24,400 bases of DNA from a virus. Of the stretch, positions 16,994 through 24,400 are shown piece after piece. The stretch is taken from positions 1 to 24,400 of the IMG/VR virus record IMGVR_UViG_3300039326_000059; one strand, written 5' to 3'. The notes beneath the pieces are model-generated. The model was given only the letters and a program-made list of their open reading frames with translations, made no database searches and was not told the DNA's origin. Within the stretch, counting starts at the first letter, position 1; each line of letters starts with the position of its first letter. The position numbers and the translations under genes are program-made.

Positions 16994-19894
16994 TTACCCT
17001 ATTTTTATGGCCGTGATACTCGCAAAAGGAACGCTCCAACTAGATGTATATGCTGAACTAGATAAGGTTACATATATCTGATATTGGGTTGAGCCAGCAA
17101 CAGTAACAATCGCGCTTACCGCTGCAGAGCCTCCCATAGTATAATTATTATTCGTAATTACCCAACTAACTGGATAAGCTTTTGTTCCTGTTACTAAAGC
17201 TGAGGATGTTACATTATATAATTCAGATATTACATTAAGTCCCTCACTGGCATAATTGCCAGGAGTAACTGCACAAGAAAGATTATATATTATAAGGTAT
17301 GTTCCTGCTGCTATTGTAATATTTGTTGATGTAACTGCTTGCGGTGTTGTGTTAACTGTCATTATTTGAGAGCTAGTAGAATAGTTACTATAGTTAGTTA
17401 TAGCTCCTGCTGTAGGTGCTTGCCACGTTGGTAAGGAACTAGCACCATTACTAGTTAAAACTTGATTAAGAGACCCAGCGCCTGCATTTTGAAATGCTGA
17501 TGTTGTGCTTGTACCACCACACAAAACACCATAAGCAGTAGTACTAGAAACACCCGTACCTCCCAAAGGAACAGTTACTGCAGTAAATCCTGTTGTTAGC
17601 GAACCAGATGATAATGCTCCCACTGAGGTAATATTTCCTTGTACCGCAGAAGGCAGTGTAGATGACAAAGAAGGAACACCGCTTGTGTTAGTAACTAATA
17701 CTGAACTATCGGCACTCGTAAGCCCACCAACAGCATTAGCGGCTGATGAATATAGCAATTGATTGGCGGTTGTAGTTGCTGGATAGGTTGCTGTAGACCA
17801 CGCTGGTGTAGTTGAAGCTCCAGACAACAAAACTTGATATGCCGTGGCGGTTCCAGATAGAACAGCTCCCGCTGATGCGGTGCTATAAAATATACCGCCG
17901 TTAGATGCCGTTAAATTAGCGTTTGTTCCGCCATTTGCTAATGCTACAATGCCTGTTACATTACTTGATGTACCGTTCGTGCTTTGATTCAACGTTGGAA
18001 CATCTGCAGCCTGAATCGCACTCATCACTACATTAGTACCATTTCCACGTAGATATTCAGCGCTTGTCACAGCACCCGCCAGTGCATTAATCGCCAGTTG
18101 TTGGGTAATCTGGCCAGTACCTCCGTGAGCGATGGTCGTAGGATAACTCACTGGTGATGGTATTGCGCTATTTATGTTCGATAATGCTGTATTTATAGAA
18201 TCAACTGTAGATGTGGTTGGATCAGTTACTAATACTGCGCCTGCTGTTACTGCAGGTAACGTGGTGCTAAGAGAAGGAACGCCAGTGCCGTTTGTTACTA
18301 ATACTGCGCTGTTAGCAGTAGTTAGGCCACCAATAGTATTGGCAGCAGAAGAATATAACAACTGATTTATAGTTGTAGATGCAGGATAAGTTGCAGTAGA
18401 CCATGCTGGCGTAGTGGAAGAACCGGATAATAAAACTTGATCGGCCGTTACAGTACCTGCCAAGACAGCACCAGTAGATGCCGTACTATAGAATATCCCA
18501 CCGTTAGACGCTGCTAAAGTAGCGTTCGTTCCACCGTTCGCTAAAGAGATTGGATAGCTAACTGGAGATGGCACTGCGCTATATATATTTCTTAATGCAG
18601 TATTTACAGTTGCCGATGCCGATGTGGTTGGATCAGTTACTAATACAGCTCCAGCAGTTACTCCTGGTAATGTAGTTGACATTGAAGGAACGCCAGCAGC
18701 GCTTGATACGAGCACCGCACTAAAAACAGGCGTTATAAATGATGTTGTTCCTGCTGCTGTCTGATAAGGAATATCATTTGCTATACCGCCAGCTATGTTC
18801 GTTGCATACTGCGCGGTACCTGTGGTGCTTTGATTAAGCGTGGGCACATCTGCTGCTTGGATGGTAGACATTACAACATTAGTTCCGTTGCCTCTTAAGT
18901 AATCAGCGCTTGTTACTGATCCAGCAAAAGCATTCATTGCCAACTGGGCAGTTATTTGACCACTACCGCCATTAGCTAGCGCTACGACTCCCGTAACGTT
19001 AGCAGCGGTGCCTGATGTTGATTGATTCAACGTAGGTACATCTGCTGCTTGAATTCCTGACATAGTTACATTCGTTCCATTTCCTCTTAGATATTCAGCA
19101 GAAGTAACGGCGCCAGCAAGAGCGTTTATGGCTAACTGCTGCGTGATCTGTCCGGTTCCACCATTGGCAATGGTTGTTGGATAACTCACAGGAGAAGGTA
19201 TTGCGCTGTTAATATTTGCTAATGCCGTATTTATAGAGTCAACAGTAGAGGTAGTTGGATCAGTAACTGTGCCAGATGCAATACTTATTGCTGGCAAAGT
19301 AGTGGTTTCTGATGGCACGCCAGATGCGTTAGTAGCCAATATTGCACTATTTACAGGAGTTATAAATGATGTTGTTCCTGCTGCTGTCTGGTATGGTATA
19401 TCATTGGCTGCTCCACCTGCAATATTAGTCGCGTGGGCAGCAGTGCCCGTTGTGTCTTGATTAAGAGTTGGAACATCTCCGGCTTGGATGGTTGACATTA
19501 CTACGTCGGTTCCGTTTCCGCGCAGGTAATCCCCACTAGTAACCGCTCCAGCTAAAGCGTCGATAGCTAACTGTTGAGTAACCTGCCCCGTGCCGCCTTC
19601 AGCAATTGTTATAGGAAAAACAACAGGTGTTCCTGTTTCTAAAGTTTGCCAAGTATTTGCTATGTCGGCTTTTAAAACGTTGTCGGTGGTATCATAAACT
19701 ATGGTTCCAGGTAAAGAAACGGTTGGATTAAGTAAAGCTATGTTAGCCGCCGTTTGAGATGGTGGGACAAGTCCTTCATTCGAAAAATTATTTTGCAATC
19801 CCTCAAATAGCTGCCACAAAATTGTCCTCCATTCTGGAGTCAACATGCCATTTTCATCTACGAACTTTATGTTTTCAAAACTTGGAATCTTCAC
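16994..19894 (-). CDS. Large repetitive tail fibre-like protein
   Basis: 966 residues. The N-terminus (MKIPSFENIKFVDENGMLTPEWRTIL...) is typical of phage fibres that attach to the tail. Residues about 95-840 are repeats of two kinds: four 'GG(T/S)GQ(I/V)T.QLA..A.AGAVTS..YLRGNGT.V.MS.IQA.DVPTLNQ' modules and two 'GGTNA.L.ASNGGIFYSTAS.GAVL' modules, joined by 'LVT...GVPS.STTLPAVTAGAVLVTDPTTS' spacers. The last 120 residues form a separate domain (AAGTYLIIYN...SASITAIKIG-like end) also found in two neighbours. The shaft would be trimeric and the end domain the likely receptor binder. The chain is unusually Ser/Thr/Ala/Gly-rich. Confidence 0.85.
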   Translation of the reverse strand: MKIPSFENIKFVDENGMLTPEWRTILWQLFEGLQNNFSNEGLVPPSQTAANIALLNPTVSLPGTIVYDTTDNVLKADIANTWQTLETGTPVVFPITIAEGGTGQVTQQLAIDALAGAVTSGDYLRGNGTDVVMSTIQAGDVPTLNQDTTGTAAHATNIAGGAANDIPYQTAAGTTSFITPVNSAILATNASGVPSETTTLPAISIASGTVTDPTTSTVDSINTALANINSAIPSPVSYPTTIANGGTGQITQQLAINALAGAVTSAEYLRGNGTNVTMSGIQAADVPTLNQSTSGTAANVTGVVALANGGSGQITAQLAMNAFAGSVTSADYLRGNGTNVVMSTIQAADVPTLNQSTTGTAQYATNIAGGIANDIPYQTAAGTTSFITPVFSAVLVSSAAGVPSMSTTLPGVTAGAVLVTDPTTSASATVNTALRNIYSAVPSPVSYPISLANGGTNATLAASNGGIFYSTASTGAVLAGTVTADQVLLSGSSTTPAWSTATYPASTTINQLLYSSAANTIGGLTTANSAVLVTNGTGVPSLSTTLPAVTAGAVLVTDPTTSTVDSINTALSNINSAIPSPVSYPTTIAHGGTGQITQQLAINALAGAVTSAEYLRGNGTNVVMSAIQAADVPTLNQSTNGTSSNVTGIVALANGGTNANLTASNGGIFYSTASAGAVLSGTATAYQVLLSGASTTPAWSTATYPATTTANQLLYSSAANAVGGLTSADSSVLVTNTSGVPSLSSTLPSAVQGNITSVGALSSGSLTTGFTAVTVPLGGTGVSSTTAYGVLCGGTSTTSAFQNAGAGSLNQVLTSNGASSLPTWQAPTAGAITNYSNYSTSSQIMTVNTTPQAVTSTNITIAAGTYLIIYNLSCAVTPGNYASEGLNVISELYNVTSSALVTGTKAYPVSWVITNNNYTMGGSAAVSAIVTVAGSTQYQIYVTLSSSAYTSSWSVPFASITAIKIG

Positions 19895-19902
19895 GGCCTA
19901 TC

Positions 19903-20853
19903 CTAATTTAATTTGAGAGCCGTAATAGTGGCGCTACTAGTATTTGCTCCTCCTCCTGTAGATACTGCCGTAGCAAATTGTACGTAAACTGCTAAGGTAG
20001 TAGATACTCCAAATGTTGCAATTACAGTTGCTGAAGCTGTTCCGCCAAAACTTTCCGTTCCAGCAATTACTGTGCCACAAAGGGTTTTAAATGTTGTACC
20101 AGCAATATTTGCTGCGGCAGTTGCATTATATATGTGCGCGTTTGATACTGGTGCACTCCCTATATCTCCAGCAACAGCCGTATATTGTTGTGACGCGCTA
20201 TAAGAAATTAAATAAGTGCCAGCCGCTAGAGTTACTGTTGCTCCTGTAACTACTTGTTGGGTAGTAATTGTAGAATTAATGCTATTGTTAGTTCCGGTTG
20301 CAGAGGAATTAGTATGTACATAACTAAGCATATTAGATAAAGCAGTATTTAAAGCACCAGAAGATGATGTGGTTGGATCAGTTACCAACACAGCTCCAGC
20401 CGTTACCGCAGGTAATGTTGTACTAAGTGATGGTACACCAACAGCGCTGGTAACCAATACAGAACTATTTCCTGGTGTTGTAAAAGCTGTAGTGCTTGCA
20501 GCGGTTTGATATGGAATTTTATTTGCTAGACCTCCTGCAATATTAGTTGCCGCTACTGCCAAACCAGTTGCATTTCCTGTGCCTCCACTTGTAATACCAA
20601 TCATTGCACCAGTAGCGTCAGTAACTAAAGCTGGCACCGTCTGTCGAATCCAGACTCCGCCTGCATCTGTAGCGGCTATAACATCTTTGCCGTCTGGTGT
20701 AGCTACAGCAGGAGTTTGATATGCAAACACTCCTACTCCAGTTACTTCTATAAGAACGCTAGTAACCATGCCTGTAGTACTAAGGCCCGCTAATGCTGCT
20801 AAACTTGCTACAGGAAAATGCAGTCCGTAAAGTTCAAGATTTTTAGTCGTCAT
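19903..20853 (-). CDS. Fibre-like protein with shared C-terminal domain
   Basis: 316 residues. The start (LELYGLHFPVASLAALAGLSTTGMVTSVLIEVTGVGVFAY) looks like a fibre attachment region; the middle carries the same spacer type as the large fibre (AVGVPSLSTTLPAVTAGAVLVTDPTTS) and a single 'GG(L)ANKIPYQTAAS' module. The last 125 residues, from about 190 (LAAGTYLISYSASQQY ... ATITALKLN), match the ends of the two other fibre proteins. It lies nine bases upstream of the large fibre gene, so they are co-transcribed. Probably a short fibre or spike. Confidence 0.75.
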   Translation of the reverse strand: MTTKNLELYGLHFPVASLAALAGLSTTGMVTSVLIEVTGVGVFAYQTPAVATPDGKDVIAATDAGGVWIRQTVPALVTDATGAMIGITSGGTGNATGLAVAATNIAGGLANKIPYQTAASTTAFTTPGNSSVLVTSAVGVPSLSTTLPAVTAGAVLVTDPTTSSSGALNTALSNMLSYVHTNSSATGTNNSINSTITTQQVVTGATVTLAAGTYLISYSASQQYTAVAGDIGSAPVSNAHIYNATAAANIAGTTFKTLCGTVIAGTESFGGTASATVIATFGVSTTLAVYVQFATAVSTGGGANTSSATITALKLN

Positions 20854-20876
20854 TCTAATTTCTCCGATTTTAATTG

Positions 20877-21056
20877 TTAAGCAACTGGTGCCACAAGTTG
20901 ATCACCAGCAATATCTAATAGCAGGTCACCTGCATTATCAATAAGATTGTCATCCTCTTCCGGCGGCACCGTTGCGCCTTTATTTACTGGCAAATTGAAT
21001 ACGCCATCTACCAAACTACGATAGAATGATTTAAAAACCGAACGGTTAAACAGCAT
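20877..21056 (-). CDS. Small virion-region protein, 59 aa
   Basis: ATG 21056 behind GGAGAACGC. Sequence begins MLFNRSVFKSFYRSLVDGVF and has an acidic, low-complexity end (PPEEDDNLIDNAGDLL...). No motif. It sits between fibre genes in the same direction; the ribosome site and position support it. Possibly a fibre chaperone or assembly peptide, unproven. Confidence 0.6.
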   Translation of the reverse strand: MLFNRSVFKSFYRSLVDGVFNLPVNKGATVPPEEDDNLIDNAGDLLLDIAGDQLVAPVA

Positions 21057-21070
21057 GTGCGTTCTCCAAT

Positions 21071-21412
21071 TTATAAGCAGGCGTAAAATCCAAGCGAATA
21101 GGCCGTATTATTTTGTGGACTAATTACGCTTACTGTTCCACCGCTAGCTACATATGTTTGAGCTATATTAACTTCAGTTGTAGATGTAGATACAGCGCCA
21201 GTTGGAATAGCTGCTGCTCCATTAACTGATACATAAATATCTGCTGCATTCATAACGCCTATTCTTACCATATATGTTGGAGAATCAGTCGGCGCAACAA
21301 CAGATTGTGCGACATTGGCCGTAAGTAATCCTGTATATATTGTATTTGACTGCGGAAGCGTATAACTCGGTACGCCGCCAATGTCTCTAATAATATTTAA
21401 TTTAGTAACCAT
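21071..21412 (-). CDS. Small beta-rich virion protein
   Basis: 113 residues, GAGGAAAAC before ATG 21412. Mostly beta-strand-forming Thr/Val/Ala/Ser sequence (TIYTGLLTANVAQSVVAPTD, YMVRIGVMNAADIYVSVNG, VNIAQTYVASGGTVSVISP), like small phage decoration or tail-tip proteins. No specific family. Co-oriented with the fibre genes. Confidence 0.6.
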   Translation of the reverse strand: MVTKLNIIRDIGGVPSYTLPQSNTIYTGLLTANVAQSVVAPTDSPTYMVRIGVMNAADIYVSVNGAAAIPTGAVSTSTTEVNIAQTYVASGGTVSVISPQNNTAYSLGFYACL

Positions 21413-21444
21413 GTTTTCCTCTTTTTAAATTTTTAATTTGATTT

Positions 21445-22890
21445 TTAATTCCAACCCATTCTAATTGCTGTAATTGATGCGGAACATACGGAATCAACAG
21501 AACCAGATGACATTCCAGCAAGATTACTAAGACTAATATAAACTTGAAAAGTTGTAGTAGTTTCCACCTCCAAAACAATAGTTTGTGCAACGCTTCCATA
21601 AACAACATCAATCGCACCTGTTACAAGATATTCATCTGCCATAAGAATGTTGGTTCCGGGTATAGGGGTAGGTGGCGAACTGCTTATATATCCATAAATC
21701 CAATATAATTGACCGCTAGGTGCGGTTATCTTTGTACCACCAGAACATGTCCAACTAATCAGGTATGTTCCTGCAGAAGGAACAGTTACTGCTGCTCCCG
21801 TAACTGCTTGTGCCGCTGTAGTTACCGCTAGAGGACGAAATCCTCCAGTAGCAAAATAATTAGGGGCCGCGTATTGCTGAGGATCGAGACTAAACGGATA
21901 TTGGGTTATAACCTCAGTTCCTAAAAGCAAAACAAAGCTGCTTAGTGTTACACTAAATGTAAGCGCAGGGTCAAAGCTTATACGAATAGAGAAATAGTCA
22001 TCGTCGTTTGCTCCTATTGTTTTCCCAACGTTTGATCCAAAATCGAATGAGTTATTAAACGCTTGCCATTCTGTACCCAAGGGTGCGTCTGTAACAAACT
22101 CACTATAAACCGGAGCTGACCCTCCAGTTCCAAAGTTTTTATATAGACCTACAGAAATAGTAGATGCTCCGGTACTCATGGCTTCAAAATATAAACTTAA
22201 TTGCTGAACCGTATCGGAATATCTATTTACATCTTCAAATCTAACCTCTAGGGTTTTAAGTGAATCAGAACCGGGAGAACTACAAGCAACAGTACAAGTA
22301 TAACGCGGATTTCCACTTGGAAGACCTCCGGCTATGGGCGATCCCTCTCGATTAAATGTTACCGTATCTGTGGCTGTATTAGAGCTTCTAACATAATGCC
22401 AACCACCATAGGCTACGTTTGTATCTGTAGTTGTTATTGCCGTTGTTCCATAATTAAGCTGGAACTGGCCATTTTTTATAAGATTCTTTTCTTCTCCTGA
22501 TGTTGGTGTTGGTGAACTAGACGAAACATTAGGAAAACCGCCAACTGAAAATTGAAACTGTCCAGCAGAATTATATACAGTCATATAATAAAGTTGGACA
22601 TTGCCATCGGCATCATATGGATATCCATATATAACCAAATTATTTCCGCCGCTATCGTCAACAGTTCCTATAGAGCTTAATGTTATAACATTTCCTGCTC
22701 CGCCGCCTACTTGTACATATGTATAATCTGGTGGCGAACCAGCTAACATATAAACCGCTTTTGGTACGGTTCGTGCTTCGTCCGAATAAAATGTTAATAC
22801 ACCTGCAGCCATCGGGGCGTCGTTTAGTTTGTCGTAATATTGTTCCTGCAATGTCGTCAAAGGAACGTATCTAGTATTCAAGCCGCTCAC
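21445..22890 (-). CDS. Tail fibre or tailspike protein
   Basis: About 481 residues from GTG 22890, chosen because a full GGAGGT ribosome site lies seven bases before it; an ATG at 22920 has none. The N-terminus (SGLNTRYVPLTTLQEQYYDKLNDAPMAAGVLTFYSDEARTVPKAVY) is a known type of fibre/tailspike anchoring domain. Residues about 145-340 (ENLIKNGQF-like start, YGGWHYVRSS..., FSIRISFDP) look like a carbohydrate-binding jelly roll. The final 125 residues (AVTTAAQAVTG...AGTYLISWTCSG...ASITAIRMGWN) are the domain shared with the other two fibre proteins. Likely binds the host surface. Confidence 0.8.
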   Translation of the reverse strand: MSGLNTRYVPLTTLQEQYYDKLNDAPMAAGVLTFYSDEARTVPKAVYMLAGSPPDYTYVQVGGGAGNVITLSSIGTVDDSGGNNLVIYGYPYDADGNVQLYYMTVYNSAGQFQFSVGGFPNVSSSSPTPTSGEEKNLIKNGQFQLNYGTTAITTTDTNVAYGGWHYVRSSNTATDTVTFNREGSPIAGGLPSGNPRYTCTVACSSPGSDSLKTLEVRFEDVNRYSDTVQQLSLYFEAMSTGASTISVGLYKNFGTGGSAPVYSEFVTDAPLGTEWQAFNNSFDFGSNVGKTIGANDDDYFSIRISFDPALTFSVTLSSFVLLLGTEVITQYPFSLDPQQYAAPNYFATGGFRPLAVTTAAQAVTGAAVTVPSAGTYLISWTCSGGTKITAPSGQLYWIYGYISSSPPTPIPGTNILMADEYLVTGAIDVVYGSVAQTIVLEVETTTTFQVYISLSNLAGMSSGSVDSVCSASITAIRMGWN

Positions 22891-22891
22891 G

Positions 22892-22951
22892 TTAGTAACC
22901 TCCAAATGCAATAAAAACATTAAAAATCTTATTTAAATCTAGTCCGCTCAT
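22892..22951 (-). other. Nineteen-codon ORF with tailspike ribosome site in its end
   Basis: ATG 22951 (AGGAT upstream) encodes MSGLDLNKIFNVFIAFGGY and stops two bases before the tailspike GTG; its last codons form that gene's GGAGGT. Both start MSGL. May serve only to bring ribosomes to the tailspike start. Confidence 0.35.
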
Positions 22952-22960
22952 GTTATAATC

Positions 22961-24226
22961 CTATAATAAATGTAAAAGCCTACGTGTTGCTTCTCCACCG
23001 CCTCCAATCAATGCTGCTATGCCACCATATTTTATTACCTTTCCTAATGTTTCAGCGTTTTTATACTGCTGTATCATTTTATTTGTCATAATATTAGCTT
23101 CTGGAGGTATATTTGCTGCGTTTTGTACATGTTCTTTTAGTATTGCTTCTGCTGTTCTTTTTACTGCGGCCGCAGATGTTTTGTCTATTTTGTGCGACAT
23201 GTTTTTTAATAAACTGCTAAGCGTTCTAACGGGATGTACATTTTGTGCCCAATTTGCTTCTGCTGCTTCATAAGCTTGAGCTGCTTCTGGGCTATATTGT
23301 TCTAATGAAGCTACCGTTTGGTTCTTTAATGATTCTCTTAAATCTTGCAGTACGCTTAATCTATCTCCAACGGTCGTATCTCCAACGGCTCGTTTCCCTG
23401 CCAAATCATAAATTTCTTCATTAAGTTTTCTTTTTAAAAGATCAGCGTTTTCTAGGTTTGAGTTTTTTATAAGTTTTTTGCTGAATTTATTAATCTTAGG
23501 TCCTATGAACTCTTTATTTTCGGTTAAAATACTTTCAAGCTCAGGAGTTCCAGAAAAAGGCTTGTTATAAAATTTACCTATTGAATTTGTATATTGCTGT
23601 TTTCCTTGTTCTACAATTGGCTGTATTGCTTTTTCAGTATATCCTTCGTTTAAAGCTTCCAATGTTTTAGTAGGACTAAAACCTTGTTTTATGGCTTTAT
23701 AAGCCGATGGCATCGATTTTAATGCTTTTGATAAAGGAAGCCTTATTGCTCCTAACCCTGCTCCTAATGCCGAGCCTATAAGTGGGTTTTCGCTTAATAA
23801 GCCTCCACTTATTGCTCCTCCCCTTATCGTTCTACCAAGACCAGCTCCACCAGTAGCAGAAGCAAGAGGAACATATTGTGCTGCTTCCTGTATTAATTTA
23901 TCCAATATATTTGGATCATTAATACCAAATGTAGGACCAAAATTGTTGTGTTGAGGCGCAAATAATGCCTGTCCAATTCTTCCTTTAGACATCCTTTCTG
24001 CAGTTTCTGGAGAAAACATTCTGGTAATGTTATATGGAGCATTGCGCAATGCTTGGCCGCCTTCTGCAAATCCTATAGCAATATTCGCCGGTATGCGCGA
24101 CCCAAACCAACTGGAATTTGTTTCTTGAGGCTGCTGTCCTTCTAGCTGAGCAAGCAAATTTGGATCGGTTACTTTTGTCTGTTCATTTAGCTGGGCTAAT
24201 ATATTTGGGTCAGTAACTTTTGTCAT
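22961..24226 (-). CDS. Virion or DNA-ejection-type structural protein
   Basis: 421 residues from ATG 24226, which overlaps the previous gene's TGA; a GTG at 24238 is less likely. It opens with a 15-residue tandem repeat (TKVTDPNILAQLNEQ and TKVTDPNLLAQLEGQ). Residues about 125-165 are Gly/Ala-rich and hydrophobic (ATGGAGLGRTIRGGAISGG, IGSALGAGLGAIR), a possible membrane-interacting segment. The rest is long and helical, with a short hydrophobic Gly-rich stretch near the C-terminus (YGGIAALIGGGGEATRR). Such features are seen in podovirus internal or ejection proteins that enter the host envelope with the DNA. The assignment is by composition and position before the fibres. Confidence 0.55.
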   Translation of the reverse strand: MTKVTDPNILAQLNEQTKVTDPNLLAQLEGQQPQETNSSWFGSRIPANIAIGFAEGGQALRNAPYNITRMFSPETAERMSKGRIGQALFAPQHNNFGPTFGINDPNILDKLIQEAAQYVPLASATGGAGLGRTIRGGAISGGLLSENPLIGSALGAGLGAIRLPLSKALKSMPSAYKAIKQGFSPTKTLEALNEGYTEKAIQPIVEQGKQQYTNSIGKFYNKPFSGTPELESILTENKEFIGPKINKFSKKLIKNSNLENADLLKRKLNEEIYDLAGKRAVGDTTVGDRLSVLQDLRESLKNQTVASLEQYSPEAAQAYEAAEANWAQNVHPVRTLSSLLKNMSHKIDKTSAAAVKRTAEAILKEHVQNAANIPPEANIMTNKMIQQYKNAETLGKVIKYGGIAALIGGGGEATRRLLHLL

Positions 24227-24400
24227 TTTGTATGCCACTCCCCATTAATTTTTACATATCTTTTGCCATTTAAAGTTTTTTCTTCTTGGCCATTTGCAAT
24301 CTTATTTGCTTGCTCTAACGATTTTATGGGTTTTGGTTTTTGTTCTCTATAGATACTCAATGGATTCAGTAGCATCTGTTTTGATTTTTCTAACTCTTGC
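24223..24400 (-). CDS. Hypothetical protein, C-terminal end only (cut by window edge)
   Basis: The last 58 residues of a minus-strand gene that begins beyond the right edge. The sequence is hydrophilic (EKSKQMLLNPLSIYREQKPK...) and ends LNGKRYVKINGEWHTK, a strand pair seen at the end of various phage virion proteins. It overlaps the following gene by ATGA, so the two are coupled. Function cannot be told from this part. Confidence 0.6.
   Translation of the reverse strand, partial: QELEKSKQMLLNPLSIYREQKPKPIKSLEQANKIANGQEEKTLNGKRYVKINGEWHTK

Overview
The window is part of an AT-rich temperate-type phage or prophage genome, probably from a gammaproteobacterium. Most genes lie on the minus strand in tightly packed, often ATGA-overlapped operons. 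They cover packaging (small and large terminase, start of a portal-like protein), replication and recombination (an O-like initiator, a Sak4-like RecA-fold ATPase, an SSB-like protein), lysis (GH108 endolysin, small membrane proteins, Rz/Rz1-like pair) and virion parts (an ejection-type protein and three fibre-like proteins). No integrase, capsid or tRNA gene is visible. A Legionellales-type host (Legionella/Coxiella relatives) is a guess, from several DUF1640 proteins, a mobile-element CsrA and AT-rich codon use; the sequence does not prove it.

Layout, left to right: portal start (minus, cut by the edge); a small plus-strand cassette of a DUF1640-like protein and a double-glycine (GG) leader peptide; terminase module with two small CxxCxGxG proteins, a Cys-rich GG peptide and a His-rich protein; a plus-strand cassette of a secreted protein, coiled-coil protein, membrane peptide and GG peptide behind an operator-rich promoter; an early replication operon whose initiator gene contains a lambda-like iteron origin; a structured intergenic region; a secreted phospholipase-D-like nuclease and a run of tiny genes; SSB-like and Sak4-like genes; back-to-back promoters; a plus-strand cassette of an XRE regulator, three DUF1640 paralogues, CsrA and a GG peptide; the lysis cassette; one more DUF1640 gene and a YefM antitoxin beside a truncated YoeB toxin; a PD-(D/E)XK-like nuclease; then the fibre genes and an ejection-type protein.

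The unusual theme is the plus-strand cargo scattered among minus-strand phage genes. Several cassettes seem to have their own extended -10 promoter (TGC next to TATAGT-like hexamers). They encode bacteriocin-style GG-leader peptides, DUF1640 membrane/coiled-coil proteins and CsrA. No GG-cleaving exporter is present, so export, if it happens, would need host machinery. These look like morons that act on the lysogen or its competitors. At least nine probable genes here are shorter than 60 codons.
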